From positions 17,615,125 through 17,679,124 of the forward strand of contig CM029612.1 in NCBI GenBank assembly GCA_017311315.1: a stretch of 64,000 nt of DNA. Reading direction: 5' to 3'. The translations under genes were made by a program, and so were the position numbers. Position 1 is the stretch's first letter. Each line of letters opens with the position of its first letter. Below are positions 34,349-47,014 of the stretch, piece after piece. The notes under the pieces were generated by a model. It did not search any database and was not told the origin of the DNA. It saw nothing but the letters and a program-made list of their open reading frames with translations. The stretch is from Dendrocalamus latiflorus (taxonomy: Eukaryota > Streptophyta > Magnoliopsida > Poales > Poaceae).

Positions 34349-36345
34349 CCGTCATTGACCACTCTTCGGCCATCTCTGGTAAACCCCGTGCCCACCAACG
34401 TATCGCCCATGTTATCCTCTTCTGTTTGGGCACCTCGCCACTCACCGCCAGCCACCAGAGCACCAGCGACCGCCACCCCAAGCCGCCGCCACCACAGTCT
34501 TCTTCGACTACTACAGTACTCTACCCACGATCGCTACCACTCATGACTGCTGCCACCCACGACCCCTATAGCTTCCGACCACTGTAGTCTACGACCACAG
34601 CAAACACACTTTCAAAAGCCCGTATTTCTTCACACCAACTTCAATGGAACCCATTCAAATTTTTAAATTCATCTAAAATCAAGATCTATCCAAATATTTT
34701 GTGTTTTCAAGCTTTTGAAGTTTATTTGAATTTGTTTGGATTTTATTTAAGTTTGCTTAGGTTTTTTTGCATGTAGACTACAACGCTTCAGAAGAATTCT
34801 ACTTTGATGATTCGCACCAATCTGTAGAGCAAAGCAAGTTACACACCTTGATCATGTTGATCCTAGTTTACAAATAAAATTATGTTGTTTTAAATTATTC
34901 TGCATGCGTATTTTTATTTAATGTATTTCAATGTAGCTTTTAACTTAAGTTATTGCCTATGTGTTAATTCCTTCATTGATTTGTTTCCCCGATACCTTGT
35001 CACCCTAGAATAAAACTCTAGTTAGTATACTATTATGGACTAGAGAATTTTGTAGCAAATGTTTAGACATGCATAGATATAACTTTAGGTTTAGAATAAC
35101 TTTTTCACATAAAATGGTAATCTATTAAAATATGTTCTTGACTTCGGTAAGTCAAGAAAGTCTATGAAATATTTCAAAACAAAATATAAAACTTGGTTTA
35201 AACTTAGGCAAATGGTTAGGTGGTGGGAGTTTGCTGGCACGCGTTGTTGCTCGGTGACACAATGTTATGCCAGGCACAAGAGGTATGTGGTAAGTGCCTA
35301 AGTCAATTAAGAATCAGTCTATGAGCTACTACTATAAAGCCCTGTCATACTACCACAAGGTTGGTATGGGATGGTCCTGGCAGACTAATTTGTAGATCCC
35401 AACTTGTCGCTATAGGTTGAATGTGAGCACGGTGTAGTCTATGAGAAATCTCACATGGCATAAGGAGAGTCACAATCTAGTGGATTTCTTATTAGGGTGA
35501 AACTTTAGGGGATGTGTGGCTAGGTTGACAGCTTTGCCTTGTAAAGGCCTTGTCATAATCTATTAGCCGCACACCTTCGGAAGTGTGTCAGATGGACAGT
35601 AAAGTTGATCATATCTCATGGGTAAAGTTGTTCAAGCTTTGCAGGGTTTATAAACTATCCTAGATAGCCATGCCTACGGTCATGGGTATGCTAAGTAAAG
35701 TTTTTCACGGATTAGACTTTGTTTTTGAAATGTTTTATCAAAGGCTTATGGATGGATAGAATTCATATGAGATCTTTTGAAAAAGATGATCCGGGTGAGA
35801 TGTCTGTGGTTAGGTTGGTGATAGGTCGGTATCTGCACTAGCGATATTATTTTGCTTAAATTACTGTCTTCGCTTATTGTATTAAATTTAGCAATTTTTC
35901 AATCTATTTATTGTATTTCTTTAAATTATGCTTTACGCTCAATTAACCCTATATGCCTTTACTTGTTAGCCTTGCATTATTATTGCATTTTCCTTATAAC
36001 GTATGAAGTACAACTTTGTACTCACCTTGCTATCTCTACTCAAAGGAGGACTGCTTTGACTATGGTGAGGACCAGGATGAGTAGGCCATGCCTTATTATC
36101 ATTTGCCCATGGGTAGACTTGTTGGGTTTCTTCCGCTTCGATTTTATCTTCCGCTGCTTATATTTAAATTTGGCCTATGGATCATGGATGTAAACTTTGA
36201 CCATTAGGCCCATATTTAGTTAATGCATAAATATCATTATAGTTGATATTTATCTTTGTTGTCTGTTGTGTGCACTAGCTGATCCTAAATTAGTGCGATT
36301 TACATAGAAGATCCAGGAGTTGTTGCTCCGAGGACTGACACGTAA

Positions 36346-37440
36346 TTATGTAGCTAGTTACTATTATGTAGTTATTATTGGTATACAACTATACTCTATA
36401 TAATTAAAGGGAGTTTCTAGCACCTGGATGTCCGATTTTCTAACTGTCTGTTCGTCGCTGCCTCCTCAAGTGCCATTTCCTCCCCCAATCTCCACCTCCC
36501 ACGTATGTAGATCCGGCACTGCCTCCCCATTTATCCACCTCCTCGCGCAAATCCACCGTAGCCAGCCTCCCCGCATCTCCATCTTCTCAAACCTTGGCTA
36601 CCTTGGCCTCTTCTTCAACAACCACAACGACGTCTTCGCCACCGGCGTTCTCGATTAGCCTCTTCTTCCCCATCCACAATGACATCTTTTTTGACTTCCT
36701 CTGCTGGTATTACTCCCCATCAGTATCTGAGTTAGCAATTTATCTATGTGCTTGTGAGTTAGCCATTAGTAGTTTATCTATGTTCTAGGATTTGGATATA
36801 GGATTTGGACCAATGATATATGTGGGTTCGAATATTAGCTCGATGATGATACTAGTCTAATACTAAAATTGGATATTCAAGCTTGAGCTCTAAATTGTTA
36901 CTATTACTGCCATTTGTCAATCTTTTGGTTTGTCACTTTCAGAATAGTTGGATAATTTGTTTTGTGATCTTTAGTACTTTATGATATATGCTTTACTTGT
37001 TAGCTAATTTGGTTTGCTATCAAACTTGTTGAATCTGTGATTATATTGTTGGGAGTATATTAAGTTGACGTACTGTTCTACGATCACTAGCTTTGCCTTA
37101 CTGTTGGTCGAAAGTTTAATTGATGAATTTAAGCTTGGTAGATAAGTAATTTATTATTTAAGCGCTCAAGGTTTGAATCTCTTTTGTCATAGACCATAGT
37201 AGTAGGACAACCAAGATTAATTCTTGTGTAACCCTACATCTGAGAGCACTAAACTAAAATTTGAGCTTTATGCTAATTTTAGTTGGTTCCCTATTCTTGA
37301 TAATGCTTTTTATGCTCATTTCAGCAGTCATCATGCTTCCTGCTTTATGTTTATGCTTAAATGACATGGTAGAATTACATTACTACAAGATGAGGAGTTG
37401 CTTTCTTCGGTTGCAGCTGCAGCATTTCGGACTACCTGCA
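36346..37440. other. Intergenic, no gene recognised
   Basis: A CT-rich short segment (36430-36710) is followed by AT-rich sequence. No known domain is visible. Confidence 0.35.
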
Positions 37441-37655
37441 GGATAATTGGAAGGGAACGGATCCCTATCACTATAGCAAACTGGAAAGGTTTGACAGAAG
37501 ACGAGAGAAATGTGCTATGGATAAAAATTTCAAACTCGTTTGAGATCCCAGCAGAAGTCTAAGAACATGTGCAACGGCATGCGCTCCTCATGATGGAAAA
37601 AAGCGTGGAAGACCTTCAAGAGCATGCTTGTCATGTAGTACATGACCAAGGATCA
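37441..37655 (+). pseudogene. CACTA-associated coding relic (plant transposase-like)
   Basis: The frame reads ERIPITIANWKGLTEDERNV, then LWIKISNSFEIPAE, a stop, and EHVQRHALLMM. After a one-base slip in an A run it continues as AWKTFKSMLV. This is the pattern of the plant proteins encoded next to the TNPD-type transposase of CACTA elements. It ends where an LTR fragment starts. It is not functional. Confidence 0.55.
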
Positions 37656-38113
37656 CACGCTATCGGACCCAGATTTTAACATCCGGCGTCCTCTGTGATT
37701 CCACCGCATCATTCCCTGGATCAGTAGATAGTGCTCACAGATTACAGTTCTGAACATCAAAGTACATATCCTGCGGAAGCGTAAATATAATAGTAGACTT
37801 ACACATGGGCCGATTAGGCCGAAATCAATAAAATGCAGCAGCAGAACGAAGCACACAGGTGGGACCCTCAGGACATGCCCACAGACAACCAACTGGAGGT
37901 TCGCGACCTAGCCCTTGACATCTTTATCGTCTTCGCCATCATGACCAAGAGTATTGTTGTAGCGATCTGGCTCCTGATTCTGGATTTGTTGTGAGAGCGA
38001 GAGTGAGCACAAACCACCGTGCTCTGCGAGCCAATACATATGATGCAAGTAAATAGTATGCATGGTTTATCAAATGAGAGGCTCGGGTTGTTTTATTTGC
38101 CATAAATCGCTTT
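37656..38113 (-). repeat. LTR fragment related to the gypsy solo LTR at 49959-56701
   Basis: The stretch matches 49961-50425 over about 455 bp in the same orientation, from ggacccagatttta to ccataaatcgcttt, with frequent small differences. It begins with tatcggaccc where the other copy has tgtcaggaccc. It interrupts the CACTA relic. The right border of this insertion may lie as far as about 38690, but no TSD could be read. Confidence 0.7.
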
Positions 38114-38729
38114 TAGTATTATTATTATGATTTAATCACGGTATTATTATTGATGCCTACAACTCCCAGTAGCGATGGTCATCATTTATTTTATCCACTG
38201 ATCATACATTTATTGCTGCCTAAGACTCACACAGTGAGTGTCATCATTTAATCCATCGATCATCAATTATTTAATCCACCGAACATCCACTTTCTATTTT
38301 GTCACCCACCATATCATTAATCCAGCCATGGGTGTCTGATTCTCACATAAATCCTAACTTCCACCACAAATTAGGAAATCAATCTCAGATGGCTGCATAT
38401 CCCCAATCTCCAATCCACTATATGCCAATCTGTTAACTCTACAACCCCATGATAATCCAATACCTTTACTTTGGATCCACTAATCCAACGATTCCCATTG
38501 CATTCTCTAAAATTCTGTTAATCAAATCGGGATTACCAACTCTCATATGAATCTAAATTCTCGCCACAAATTTATAAATCCAATCTTAGGTTCATTATTC
38601 ACCTATTTGATCAGTTCCTCAATCTACTAAAAATTCAGTATCCTTGATTTTAGATCCACCAATATCTTTTGTGTTTTGAATTCCTGACAACCCAATCTTG
38701 TAGTTGCTATTCATCAACTATTCACTTCC

Positions 38730-40400
38730 CGTTGACGCTGGACAGGGGTTAGCGTATCCAGGCCTACCAGGGACGTTAATGCACAGTGCCCAGCTAGGGA
38801 CCAGTTTTGTGAAGGTCCAGGTGGATATAATTAATGACGTTTTTAGGACCATCCCATTGGAGAGGTCCCCAAACAGAGAAATCATGACACTATGGGATGT
38901 CGTTCATACATTCATACAGTGGCCCAAGAGGGACATCACCCAGGACCCTTCTGTGTCGTGATCTCCACACAACCATGCCTATCAAATAAAATCCTCTATG
39001 ACTCCACCTCAAGCTCCTCTTCAGAAGGCCAAGGCATCGGCTCCCATAAATGTGATGCTAAAAATGTACCGCAAGTGAGGCGCTAAAGCCCAATTGAAAA
39101 AGATTAATGTGCCTTGGAAGTTCATGCTCGGAGTGTCGTTGGTCCCCGAGTCATAATTACCCAGACTTGGACTGGTTTGCAATACTTTGCATACTTTGTA
39201 CATGCAAAGTTCCAACATGAAGCTAAACCGGCACAGTAGATTCACCGTGCGATACACGGAGGCGCATTTCCTCCATAACTCGAGCTACTTCATCATGACC
39301 TTCGAAGACTTATTCTTACTATTCAACCTCGATGAACTTGACACATCACTTCTACGATACTAGACACTGTAAGTGTACCATACAATCAAGTTCTACATTC
39401 ACGTAATATCGATAAATGTCATAACTCATTACTTATGTATAGACCCACGATCTAACAAGTCTGACGACGGCGAGAATCGGTGGGTTTTCTTGACCCACAC
39501 TTGGTCTCTGAGTAATCCATCATCGATAACGGACCCTTCGTCCAAGATTGCATAACGAGGGAATTGCTTGCTCACAGTGACAAGGACTACATCACGGTAC
39601 CCTTCAACCAGGGGTAAGTGCTTCACTAGTTGCCACACAAGTTTTATTTATACTTTATATGCAACATGAACTTAGAATTAATTACCATGATGACATACAT
39701 GACTAGGGGGTCACTGGATTCTGATTATGATTGTACCAAAGTAGAGCAATGTAATATACCTTGATTCCCTATTTAGGAGCAACCATGACTTCACCCATGT
39801 GCAACAAACACTTGACAGGTAAACTCATTTCCTTTTGATCCATACATAACTCTATTGTAGTCTTCCCTTCATTTGCAATAGCCAATGCTAACCTTTTCGA
39901 ATCACGTAGGTCATTCAGTGCTTGCATTGCCCAAGGAGTAAGACACAAGGAATCCAGTGCTACACTACGACACAAGATATATTTTTAATACCTACTACAT
40001 CACAATAATCCTATATCACACTTCATAATAATGCTTCTAGAACTGACAATACCTATGTACGTAATTCTATTTTTGCAATGCTACCAGCAACTACAGGGCA
40101 ACAAATGTGGATTCTACGTTTGCCGCCATATAGAGGACATCATGGTTAGTAAGACTGATGATCCAGAGGTTTGTCAACTTGCTAATAATTATTTCATGAT
40201 TATCAATATATATATATGTGTGTGTGTGTGTGTGCGCGCGCGTGTGCTAATGACTTTAACACTCCTAGCGATAGCGCGTGGAATTCGACGTAAGTACATT
40301 CGATCTTGACAAACTCGCCGAAATTCAAGGAAAACTCTCCGAATTCTTGATAGGGAGGTCATAAATAAGACTAGAGAGTTCTACTCTAGTGATGAAGATT
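38730..40400 (+). pseudogene. Ulp1-like cysteine protease relic of a CACTA element
   Basis: Coding pieces in order: GLAYPGLPGTLMHSAQLGTS and TLWDVVHTFIQWPKRDI (38730-38940), typical of CACTA-associated plant proteins; ITFEDLFLLFNLDELDTSLL-like sequence with slight changes (near 39290-39360); GHWILIMI with the expected catalytic His (near 39709); YLDSLF with the expected Asp (near 39755); and GNKCGFYVCRHIEDIM with the catalytic Cys codon at 40106-40108. Ulp1/SENP proteases cleave SUMO, and copies are carried by plant CACTA and Mutator elements. Stops and frameshifts separate the pieces. The residue before the Cys is Lys where Asp is usual. Confidence 0.65.
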
Positions 40401-40559
40401 AGATGTTGAAACATTTGATACAATTGTAATCACTCAATTGTGCTTAGTCAAACAATTCATTGAAATGTACTTCATTTAGTTGTTTAATTCATTTGTGAGA
40501 TCTGTATAATGATTGTTGTGTGATATATATGTAATATGTTTGCTTGTTTTAAGAGGGCA

Positions 40560-41008
40560 TGGCTAGCATTTCCTGAGTCTAGCCGAAAAGTAGAAAATAA
40601 TATAAATATTTAAATAGCTATCATAGACGGTTTGTAGCAATAAATCGTCTGTGCTATATGAATATCACATATGGTTTTTGGTATTAGCTGTCTGTGATAT
40701 GTAAGATATCATAGACGCTATGTTTAAGAACTGTTTGTGATATATGACATATCACAGACGGTTTTTGGCATTAACCGAGTATGATAATTAGCATATCACA
40801 GATGGCTATATTTAAGAACCATCTGTGATACCTGATGTATCACAGACGGTTTTTTTTTTAAAAACCATCTGTGTTGTATTTATCACATACAGTTTAAAAG
40901 CTGTCTGTGATAACCACCTATTATCACAGACACATAAATTCAGACAGTTTGATAACCATCTGTGATGATAGTTGTGAAACGTCTGTGATGACCCTTTCTG
41001 TCGTAGTG
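40560..41008. mobile_element. 3' end of a CACTA element
   Basis: The end reads ttctgtcgtagtg, one base different from the perfect end of the element at 12254-13678. It is preceded by at least eight subterminal copies of cacagacggtttt in both orientations and by the family segment catggctagcatttcctgag (40558-40577). A matching 5' end was not found to the left, so the element is truncated or its start has decayed. Confidence 0.8.
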
Positions 41009-43870
41009 ATCTATCCTTATGATATTATATTGAATAATTATGGATTTAGTTTGTTTTGGTGTTTTGCCGATGTATGTATTGATTGTTACATTTTTGTTTA
41101 TTTGTGGCTCGCTATGCTTAATCTGTGTTTCGGCCATCACGATGGCTTAGTTTTGGTAGGTTGCGATGCTGTTGGAACATACTATTGGTAGTCTTTACCC
41201 TCTGTATATTGTCAGTTTAGTTCCTGATGGGCTAGAAATACCAAGGTATGTTCTCACCAAAATCTACTTTCCAAAGATCATGAGATCCTACAAAATATGG
41301 ATGGGCCAGTGCTTGGTGTTGCCTTTGAGCCTAGTGCATTTGGGGTGCCTATTGCTATGACTCTGTTGTCTATGATGTTTCCATTTTGTATTTTTTTTTA
41401 GTGCTCTAATATGTGTATGTCTTTTAACGCCGAACTTTTTCCTTTGACTTGTTATGATACATACATGATTCTGAAAATGAATATATTGAGCAAATCTTTC
41501 TAGCTAACTTCCTGTCATCACCAAAGGTTCTACGAGTAAATGCCATGCTTATTGACATAGCTAAGCAAATTGTGCAAATATAAACTTGCATTTCTATGTT
41601 TTTATGTTTAGGAAAGTGTTAGAAAGTTTTTAAGGGCATTGAATTTGTAGTGTCAGTGTTGATCCTAATATGTTTGTGTGATAATTACAATCTGTTAACG
41701 TGTTTTCTACTGTTTATTTTCATGTTTTTGAGTGGTTCTAGAGCAAAGGAAGTAGCCATTCTGATCTTATGAGACCAAGATATTTTTTGGGTATGATCCC
41801 AAGCTCATGAAGGTATGCTTCATTATATTTGTGGACAAACATTTAGTTTTCCTAATGGCAGAGCTTCGTGCACCCCTGTCCTTGATTAGATGGCTCCAGG
41901 GCAAGGTCTATTCACTTATCCCAGTTTCCTTTTGTTAGCCTGCCTTCACGAACACTAAGAATCAGTGTGCCACTTTAATGACTGCAAAGAACAAGAAAAA
42001 TATTTTGTGGAGAGCCACAGCATGTTGGTAGCCGCAGTGAGCTTCCATTTCTGAACTCTTTGAAGATGTCGATTCATATTGGAGTTACACAAATGAACCT
42101 TGGAATTGTGATGAGTTGTTTTAGTATGAACTTTTTAAGAAATGCTCTTAATGTTTGGTAAGTGATCTTTTCTCAGGAATAGACCGACCCATGATTGAGT
42201 TGAACTACTATCCTATGGTTTTTTAAAACAGTAGAGCATACTCATTCAGCTATTATGTGACAATGTAATAGGTACACAATTCTCTTTTGTTTCATTCCTG
42301 TCTACTTTTTCACTCTTTCTGTAAATTCACTTTAGTGTCATAGTACACCAAACTATCGACTAAAGGTTCTTTGGTTTGCATATGTTTTCAGTGGCAATGG
42401 ATGTTTAGCATTTCCAAGATTGCGCAGTATAAACTACCTACTGCCAAAACTTTATGTTTATCTTGGCTAACCATGGGCAATCAACTGTGTAGGTTGTTGC
42501 GGTGCAATATTTTGGAACAACCAGTCATTTTGGTCTTGGGAATACAGATACCCTCACCAGCATTGATGTTGCTAGACCTTTTATTGTACGTTTATCGTAG
42601 ACTTTCTGAAGTGCCCCTTCTCCCCATTTCCTTTTAATTTGACTAATGAATTTTAGTAGGGCATTTCAAGTTACTCCACAGTTCTCTGTGGGATATTGAT
42701 TTTCATTATTACATATGGATCGCCTCTGTTGCTATACCTTGGAATGGTGGTTTATATATCGGTGAAAGATAGTGATGATATCTCTACTCCACAGCAATTA
42801 AAATGAAGCTACATTCTAGGTAAAATGATCACATTGCCCTCTTTACTTCCTTTGTTCATCAATTTTGTTACGCAGCTTCGCACCGACACTACATCCTAAA
42901 GTTGTTCTCTATTATTTGTATATCCTGTTCTCTGATATCTGTACCTCCTTACGTAATTAGTTTTTAATTATGGGTTCCTTTGAGTAATTCACCTTTCAGT
43001 CCGCTAGGATCTTGCAGAAACATGGAAAGAATTGAGTTATCCTTCCAAACCACCACTTGTACTAATTCTTGGGGAGCATCTATTCTTGACCATTCCATGG
43101 TATCTTAGCTGCAAGTATGCAGCTACATAGTTCCCAGATCCAAACATGTTCTTGCACTAATTTGGCATGAGCAGATGCACTTCCATGGATGCAATCAGCC
43201 TGGATGGGTGGTGATTTTAAACTGAATTTTATCTCCCATTTTTGAATAATTCAATTCCATGTAATACATGTACATCTGATTTACTTTAGAAACCATTTTC
43301 TTTTGACTATTTGCGACTGGTGTTTTCTATGTTGTGCTAGGTGTCCTTGCCCTTTTCCTTGTATGAGAACCATATGCAGTTGCTAATGGCTTGCTGCATG
43401 CCTAGCTTGCCATATTGAGCGAGAGTTATAGCTAGATAGGTTTGCTTTAAGGTGTTTGGTCATGGAATTTCAATTAAAGGTAATTACCTTGCAATTTAGA
43501 TAGCAGTTATGCAATTCTCTTCCTCCAACAAAAAATTTGTTTATAATGAAGTTCTTCCTTTTCATTAGTGCAGATACTTTTCTGCTCTCTCTCGCTCTAA
43601 TGTATTGAATTTACTCGTATATAGGACTTTTGTTCGATCTTAAACATATGCTCTTTTACTGTGTTTAGCTAAAGAAGACATAAATCTTATTATCCTATTG
43701 CTAGCGTCTCATGAACATTTACCTTGTGGATTATGTATTTACATACTGCTTTGTATTGATAGTAACTCATATTGTATGTCGTTGGATCTTTGTGTGTCAG
43801 TTACTATCATAATGCTACTGCCATGATTCGAAACAGAGTGAGTATTTAGCTTGTGCATTACAAAAAACTT
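41009..43870. other. Long AT-rich region, no gene identified
   Basis: It has an intron-like composition with scattered exon-like pieces on the plus strand (for example a frame ending GLEIPR before gtatgt at 41247), but none shows a known domain. It may belong to the same decayed unit as the ArfGAP pseudo-exon to its right. Confidence 0.25.
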
Positions 43871-44050
43871 GCCTAGGAAGCAAATATCTAATGAAATTCT
43901 CTCGCTCTTCCTAGGTAGAATCTGGATGTGGCCAATAATAGCCCTCTGCTAGAAAGACATCATAGATCGCATTTCCGTAACAACTCCCACTGATTTGTAT
44001 CATGGAGTCGACTTCATTGTCAGTCCACTGATCTAATGTGCCTGACAGGA
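43871..44050 (-). pseudogene. ArfGAP-domain exon relic (AGD12/ZAC-like)
   Basis: On the minus strand an AG acceptor at 44051-44052 precedes VLSGTLDQWTDNEVDSMIQI, then SGSCYGNAIYDVFLAEGY, then WPHPDST, a TAG, and EERENFIRY. This follows the second half of an ArfGAP domain, where the usual text is like TLDEWTDDEV, NAIYEAFLP and HPDS-x-EER. The Q before EER has become a stop. ArfGAP proteins stimulate GTP hydrolysis by ARF GTPases; the zinc-finger exon that should precede and the C2 domain expected after were not found nearby. It is a gene fragment. Confidence 0.7.
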
Positions 44051-45030
44051 CTTGGACCAAATAAATGTTGACTCTATGGTAATTACTCTCAAAGATGATC
44101 TGCCAATGAAGATAAGTGCTTTTTATCTGAGAATTTTGCCTAAATGATCTTTTAGTGTTATGAGACAGAGTCTTTGCTTGTTCCAATATTATCCTGCTAA
44201 ATAGTGATGAGGAATACAGCTTTAGGATCTTGTGTTCAGCTAGAGAGATTCATTGCAGCCATAGCTGTTTCTATGATTATGTTAGATCGTCTTTGTTGAC
44301 TAATAAAATTGATATCTTTTGTCTTAAGAGATTATTGAATTATCCGGCAAACATCATTGTGTAGAGCTAATTGAAAAGACCTAATCCCTATAGTCTATTG
44401 TTATTGATATAAACACTTTATCGTCTTTTCTACCGAAGAGAAAATACTTTTATATAGAATTATTGACCACACGCGACTTAGTGCGTGATAGTAATTTTGG
44501 GACGTCGGAGTGTACCCATGAGAGCGTGGCAGCGGGTGATGAGGTTAAATATTTTAGGAATTGCGATGAAATCATGAAACTTTGGTGACTGCTAGCATGG
44601 CGCAGCATCAACTGTGCACAGTGCCGCTTGCAAAATGGACGCGCACTGTGCAGACTTGAATTCCTGAAAAGACGTCGAACTGGAGCCACTGTCCTAAAAT
44701 TCAGAACTCGTCGCAGTATATGGAAGGAACCACATGAACCGACCACGCCATATCGCTCCCACAGTGGATTTGACTAGAAAAAAAATCATTTGTCTAAGGA
44801 GTATTTTATGCTTGGATTTGATCTGTCATTGAAAGAAGGACGAGTACTCGTAGGAGCTAGTAGGAGAGGACACAGGCGTTCTTTCTTTCTTTTTTCCTTT
44901 TTAGTTCCCTTGTTTTCTGCCGAACCTCATTGGATCAGTTCTACGCATGGTTCCCTCTTTTTCCAAGGAAAAAGGGCAAATACACTGGCCCCCACCCCAA
45001 AATAACAGTTTGACCAGGAAGAAATTTGAT
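44051..45030. other. Intergenic, no gene recognised
   Basis: Short open frames on the minus strand (44450-44746) have no familiar domain. Confidence 0.3.
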
Positions 45031-45034
45031 GATA

Positions 45035-45330
45035 TTATTGCTCCGCTCCAAATAACTTTTAAGTTATAATTTATGTTGGTTTTTAGCTTATTTAAATAAA
45101 AATAATTTCAAACATGTCAACTTTTAATTTCAGCTTATTTTAGTTTTTTTAAGGTTTTTTAGCTTTTTTTGTCCTTTTCTTTTTCCTCTTTATTCCTTTG
45201 TATTATCCGTGACGATATAACGATAATTTTTCTTTATTTTTTTAGAAAAAACTAACGTTGGTACAGTATAATTTCAGCTATAAATTAAAAACCATAGTTA
45301 GAAAATTAAGCTATAAAACAGTCGGAGTAG
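45035..45330. repeat. Copy of the T-rich MITE-like repeat
   Basis: It starts near ctccaaataacttttaag and contains a T-rich block, attatccgtgacgatataac, and a tail ending ttaagctataaaacagtcgg. The layout matches the copies at 28915-29470 and 48870-49100. Confidence 0.45.
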
Positions 45331-45699
45331 AGCCATCTTGGACCGAACGAATTTTGATGACTAATGGGAGAAGCTTGTTTTTTTTCCCATGAAGCTCAGG
45401 CATGTTGACGAAAAGGAGGCGTAGGGAATATCTTACCGTGTTTAGTTGTCCAAAATTGACCAATTAAAGAGGATATGATCGAGTCAAACCCGTTAAACTA
45501 TTGGCTGCCGGACTAACGAACCGAGGTGCGAAAAATGTTAGGTCTACACGTGGTTACAGCTAAAGTACACCACGGTCTCAAATCAAACACACAAAACTGT
45601 GATTACTACGGTGCACGAGCGCACTAACTAGTGGGTTATAAACAAGCAGGTCCATTGAATATGTACATGAAGAGACCACACGGGTTCTAAGTCGGGAGA

Positions 45700-45843
45700 T
45701 TGCATCATATACCCTCTCTTTAGTTGGAAAATTGAGGATTTACCCTCCATATCTCAATGACACGTGAGGTCATCATAAATCACTGACACGTGGGCCAAGA
45801 GGGTAAATCCTCAATTTCCATCTAAATGGAGGGTATATGATCA
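45700..45843. repeat. Short inverted-repeat MITE-like sequence
   Basis: Left arm 45700-45747 and right arm 45798-45843 are inverted copies of about 46 bp (atcatataccctc ... attgaggatttaccctc) with few mismatches. The loop contains two direct copies of tgacacgtg. No TSD is clear. Confidence 0.65.
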
Positions 45844-45882
45844 ATTTTTTCTTCTAAGTCTTGCATGTGATAGCTTACTGGA

Positions 45883-46844
45883 TGTTAGGCTAATCTTGTT
45901 ATATATGTGTATTATAGAAGTATATGTCAAGGGCTCGTGTGTACGAGTTTGTGTAGAAATTATGGTGGCGTAGTCGAAACTGCAATTGAAAGCGTGATCG
46001 AAGCTGCAGTTGAAGGCGTGATCGAAACAGTAGAAGTGATTGCGGTCGAAATGGCCATAGTCGAAGTGACCGTGGTTGAAGAGTCAGTCATAGCGGTCGT
46101 AGTCATGTGTACTGTAGACGCCATACTCAGAGGACTACTGTAGCAGTCGTAAGAGTATTGTACAGTCATGATCGTATGATCACTGTAACAATCGTAGTTG
46201 TCATGATCGTATGATCACTGTAACAATCGTAGCTGTCATGATCGTATGATCACTGTAGCAGTCGTAGCTATCATGACCGTATGATCATTGTAGCAGTCAT
46301 AGCTATCATGGTCGTGTGATCACTGTAGCAGTCATAGCTATCATGGTCGTGTGATCACTGTAGTAGTCGTAGTTGTCATAGTTGTGTGATCAATGCAGCA
46401 GTCGGAGACCTACTAAAGCGATCAGTGCTTGGAAGACCTGTGCGGTCGAAGTGCCGTGCTCAATGGACTCGAAGTCGGTGTGTGGTCATAAGCATCTGAG
46501 ATGGTCTTAGCGAGACAGAATCTAGCGGGTAGTGTGCAGTGTGCACGAGTTGTAGGGAGTGTGGCTGGCAAAACCGGATCACAGTGAGTTGTGGGTGAGT
46601 AGCCTACATGTGCGGCCAGTTTGTATCTATTTAAGTCATGTAATTTGTTAAGCATTTGAGCCAGAGAATAACAAAAAAATACAAAAAAGGTGTGCCAATT
46701 AGCACCACAATATTGTGCCTCAATTTTGTATTCAGCTTTGTTATTAGCTCTGTCATCTCGTTCCTATCTTCGGTGAACCATTTACTGTGTTTGTGTGCAT
46801 TAGTCCATCATGAAAGTGTGTGTTTGAGAGAGGTTGGGCCTTCA
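45883..46844 (+). repeat. 5' LTR of the gag-only Copia element, with 35-bp minisatellite
   Basis: It starts TGTTAGGC and ends CCTTCA. Between about 46164 and 46400 there are six or seven units of a 35-bp repeat of the type catgatcgtatgatcactgt plus aacaatcgtagttgt. A TATA-like box (gtatctatttaag) lies near 46625. Confidence 0.85.
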
Positions 46845-46846
46845 TT

Positions 46847-46989
46847 TGGTATCAGAGCTTAGGTGATTATCCAGACGCATATCGAGAAGAGAAGCAGGGC
46901 TTCGGCTCTCTCCGTTCTCTCGGTCCTGGCGCATCCGCAGCAAAGCCTGAGTTCTCTCCTGGGCTAATCCCTACATTTGGGTATCAGAG
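46847..46989 (+). other. Primer-binding site and a second PBS-like copy
   Basis: The sequence tggtatcagagc at 46847-46858 starts 2 bp after the LTR. A second stretch with gggtatcagagctt occurs at about 46978-46991, also preceded by a tacattt-like context, suggesting that the primer-site region was duplicated. Confidence 0.65.
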
Positions 46990-47014
46990 CTTGTGTTCGT
47001 GTACACCTTAATCC

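Larger units (their letters stand above)
29991..36340 (+). mobile_element. Gypsy (Tekay/Del-like) solo LTR interrupted by a 3.4-kb insertion
   Basis: The LTR starts TGTAACAGCC and ends GGACTGACA. Flanks cataa (29986-29990) and cgtaa (36341-36345) match at four of five bases, the difference being a CpG-type transition. Without the nested insertion (30937-34348 and one TSD copy) it is about 2.9 kb. It has the layout of long grass chromovirus LTRs: an AT-rich start, a CT/GC-rich block, a TATA box, a GC-rich leader, and a long AT-rich tail. No primer site, tract or second LTR is seen, so it is a solo LTR formed by recombination. Confidence 0.7.

Noticed and set aside
37376..37395. 5' end of the CACTA relic at cattactacaag
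   Set aside because: It differs from the CACTA consensus, has no subterminal repeats after it, and the flanking triplet does not match the one after 41008.
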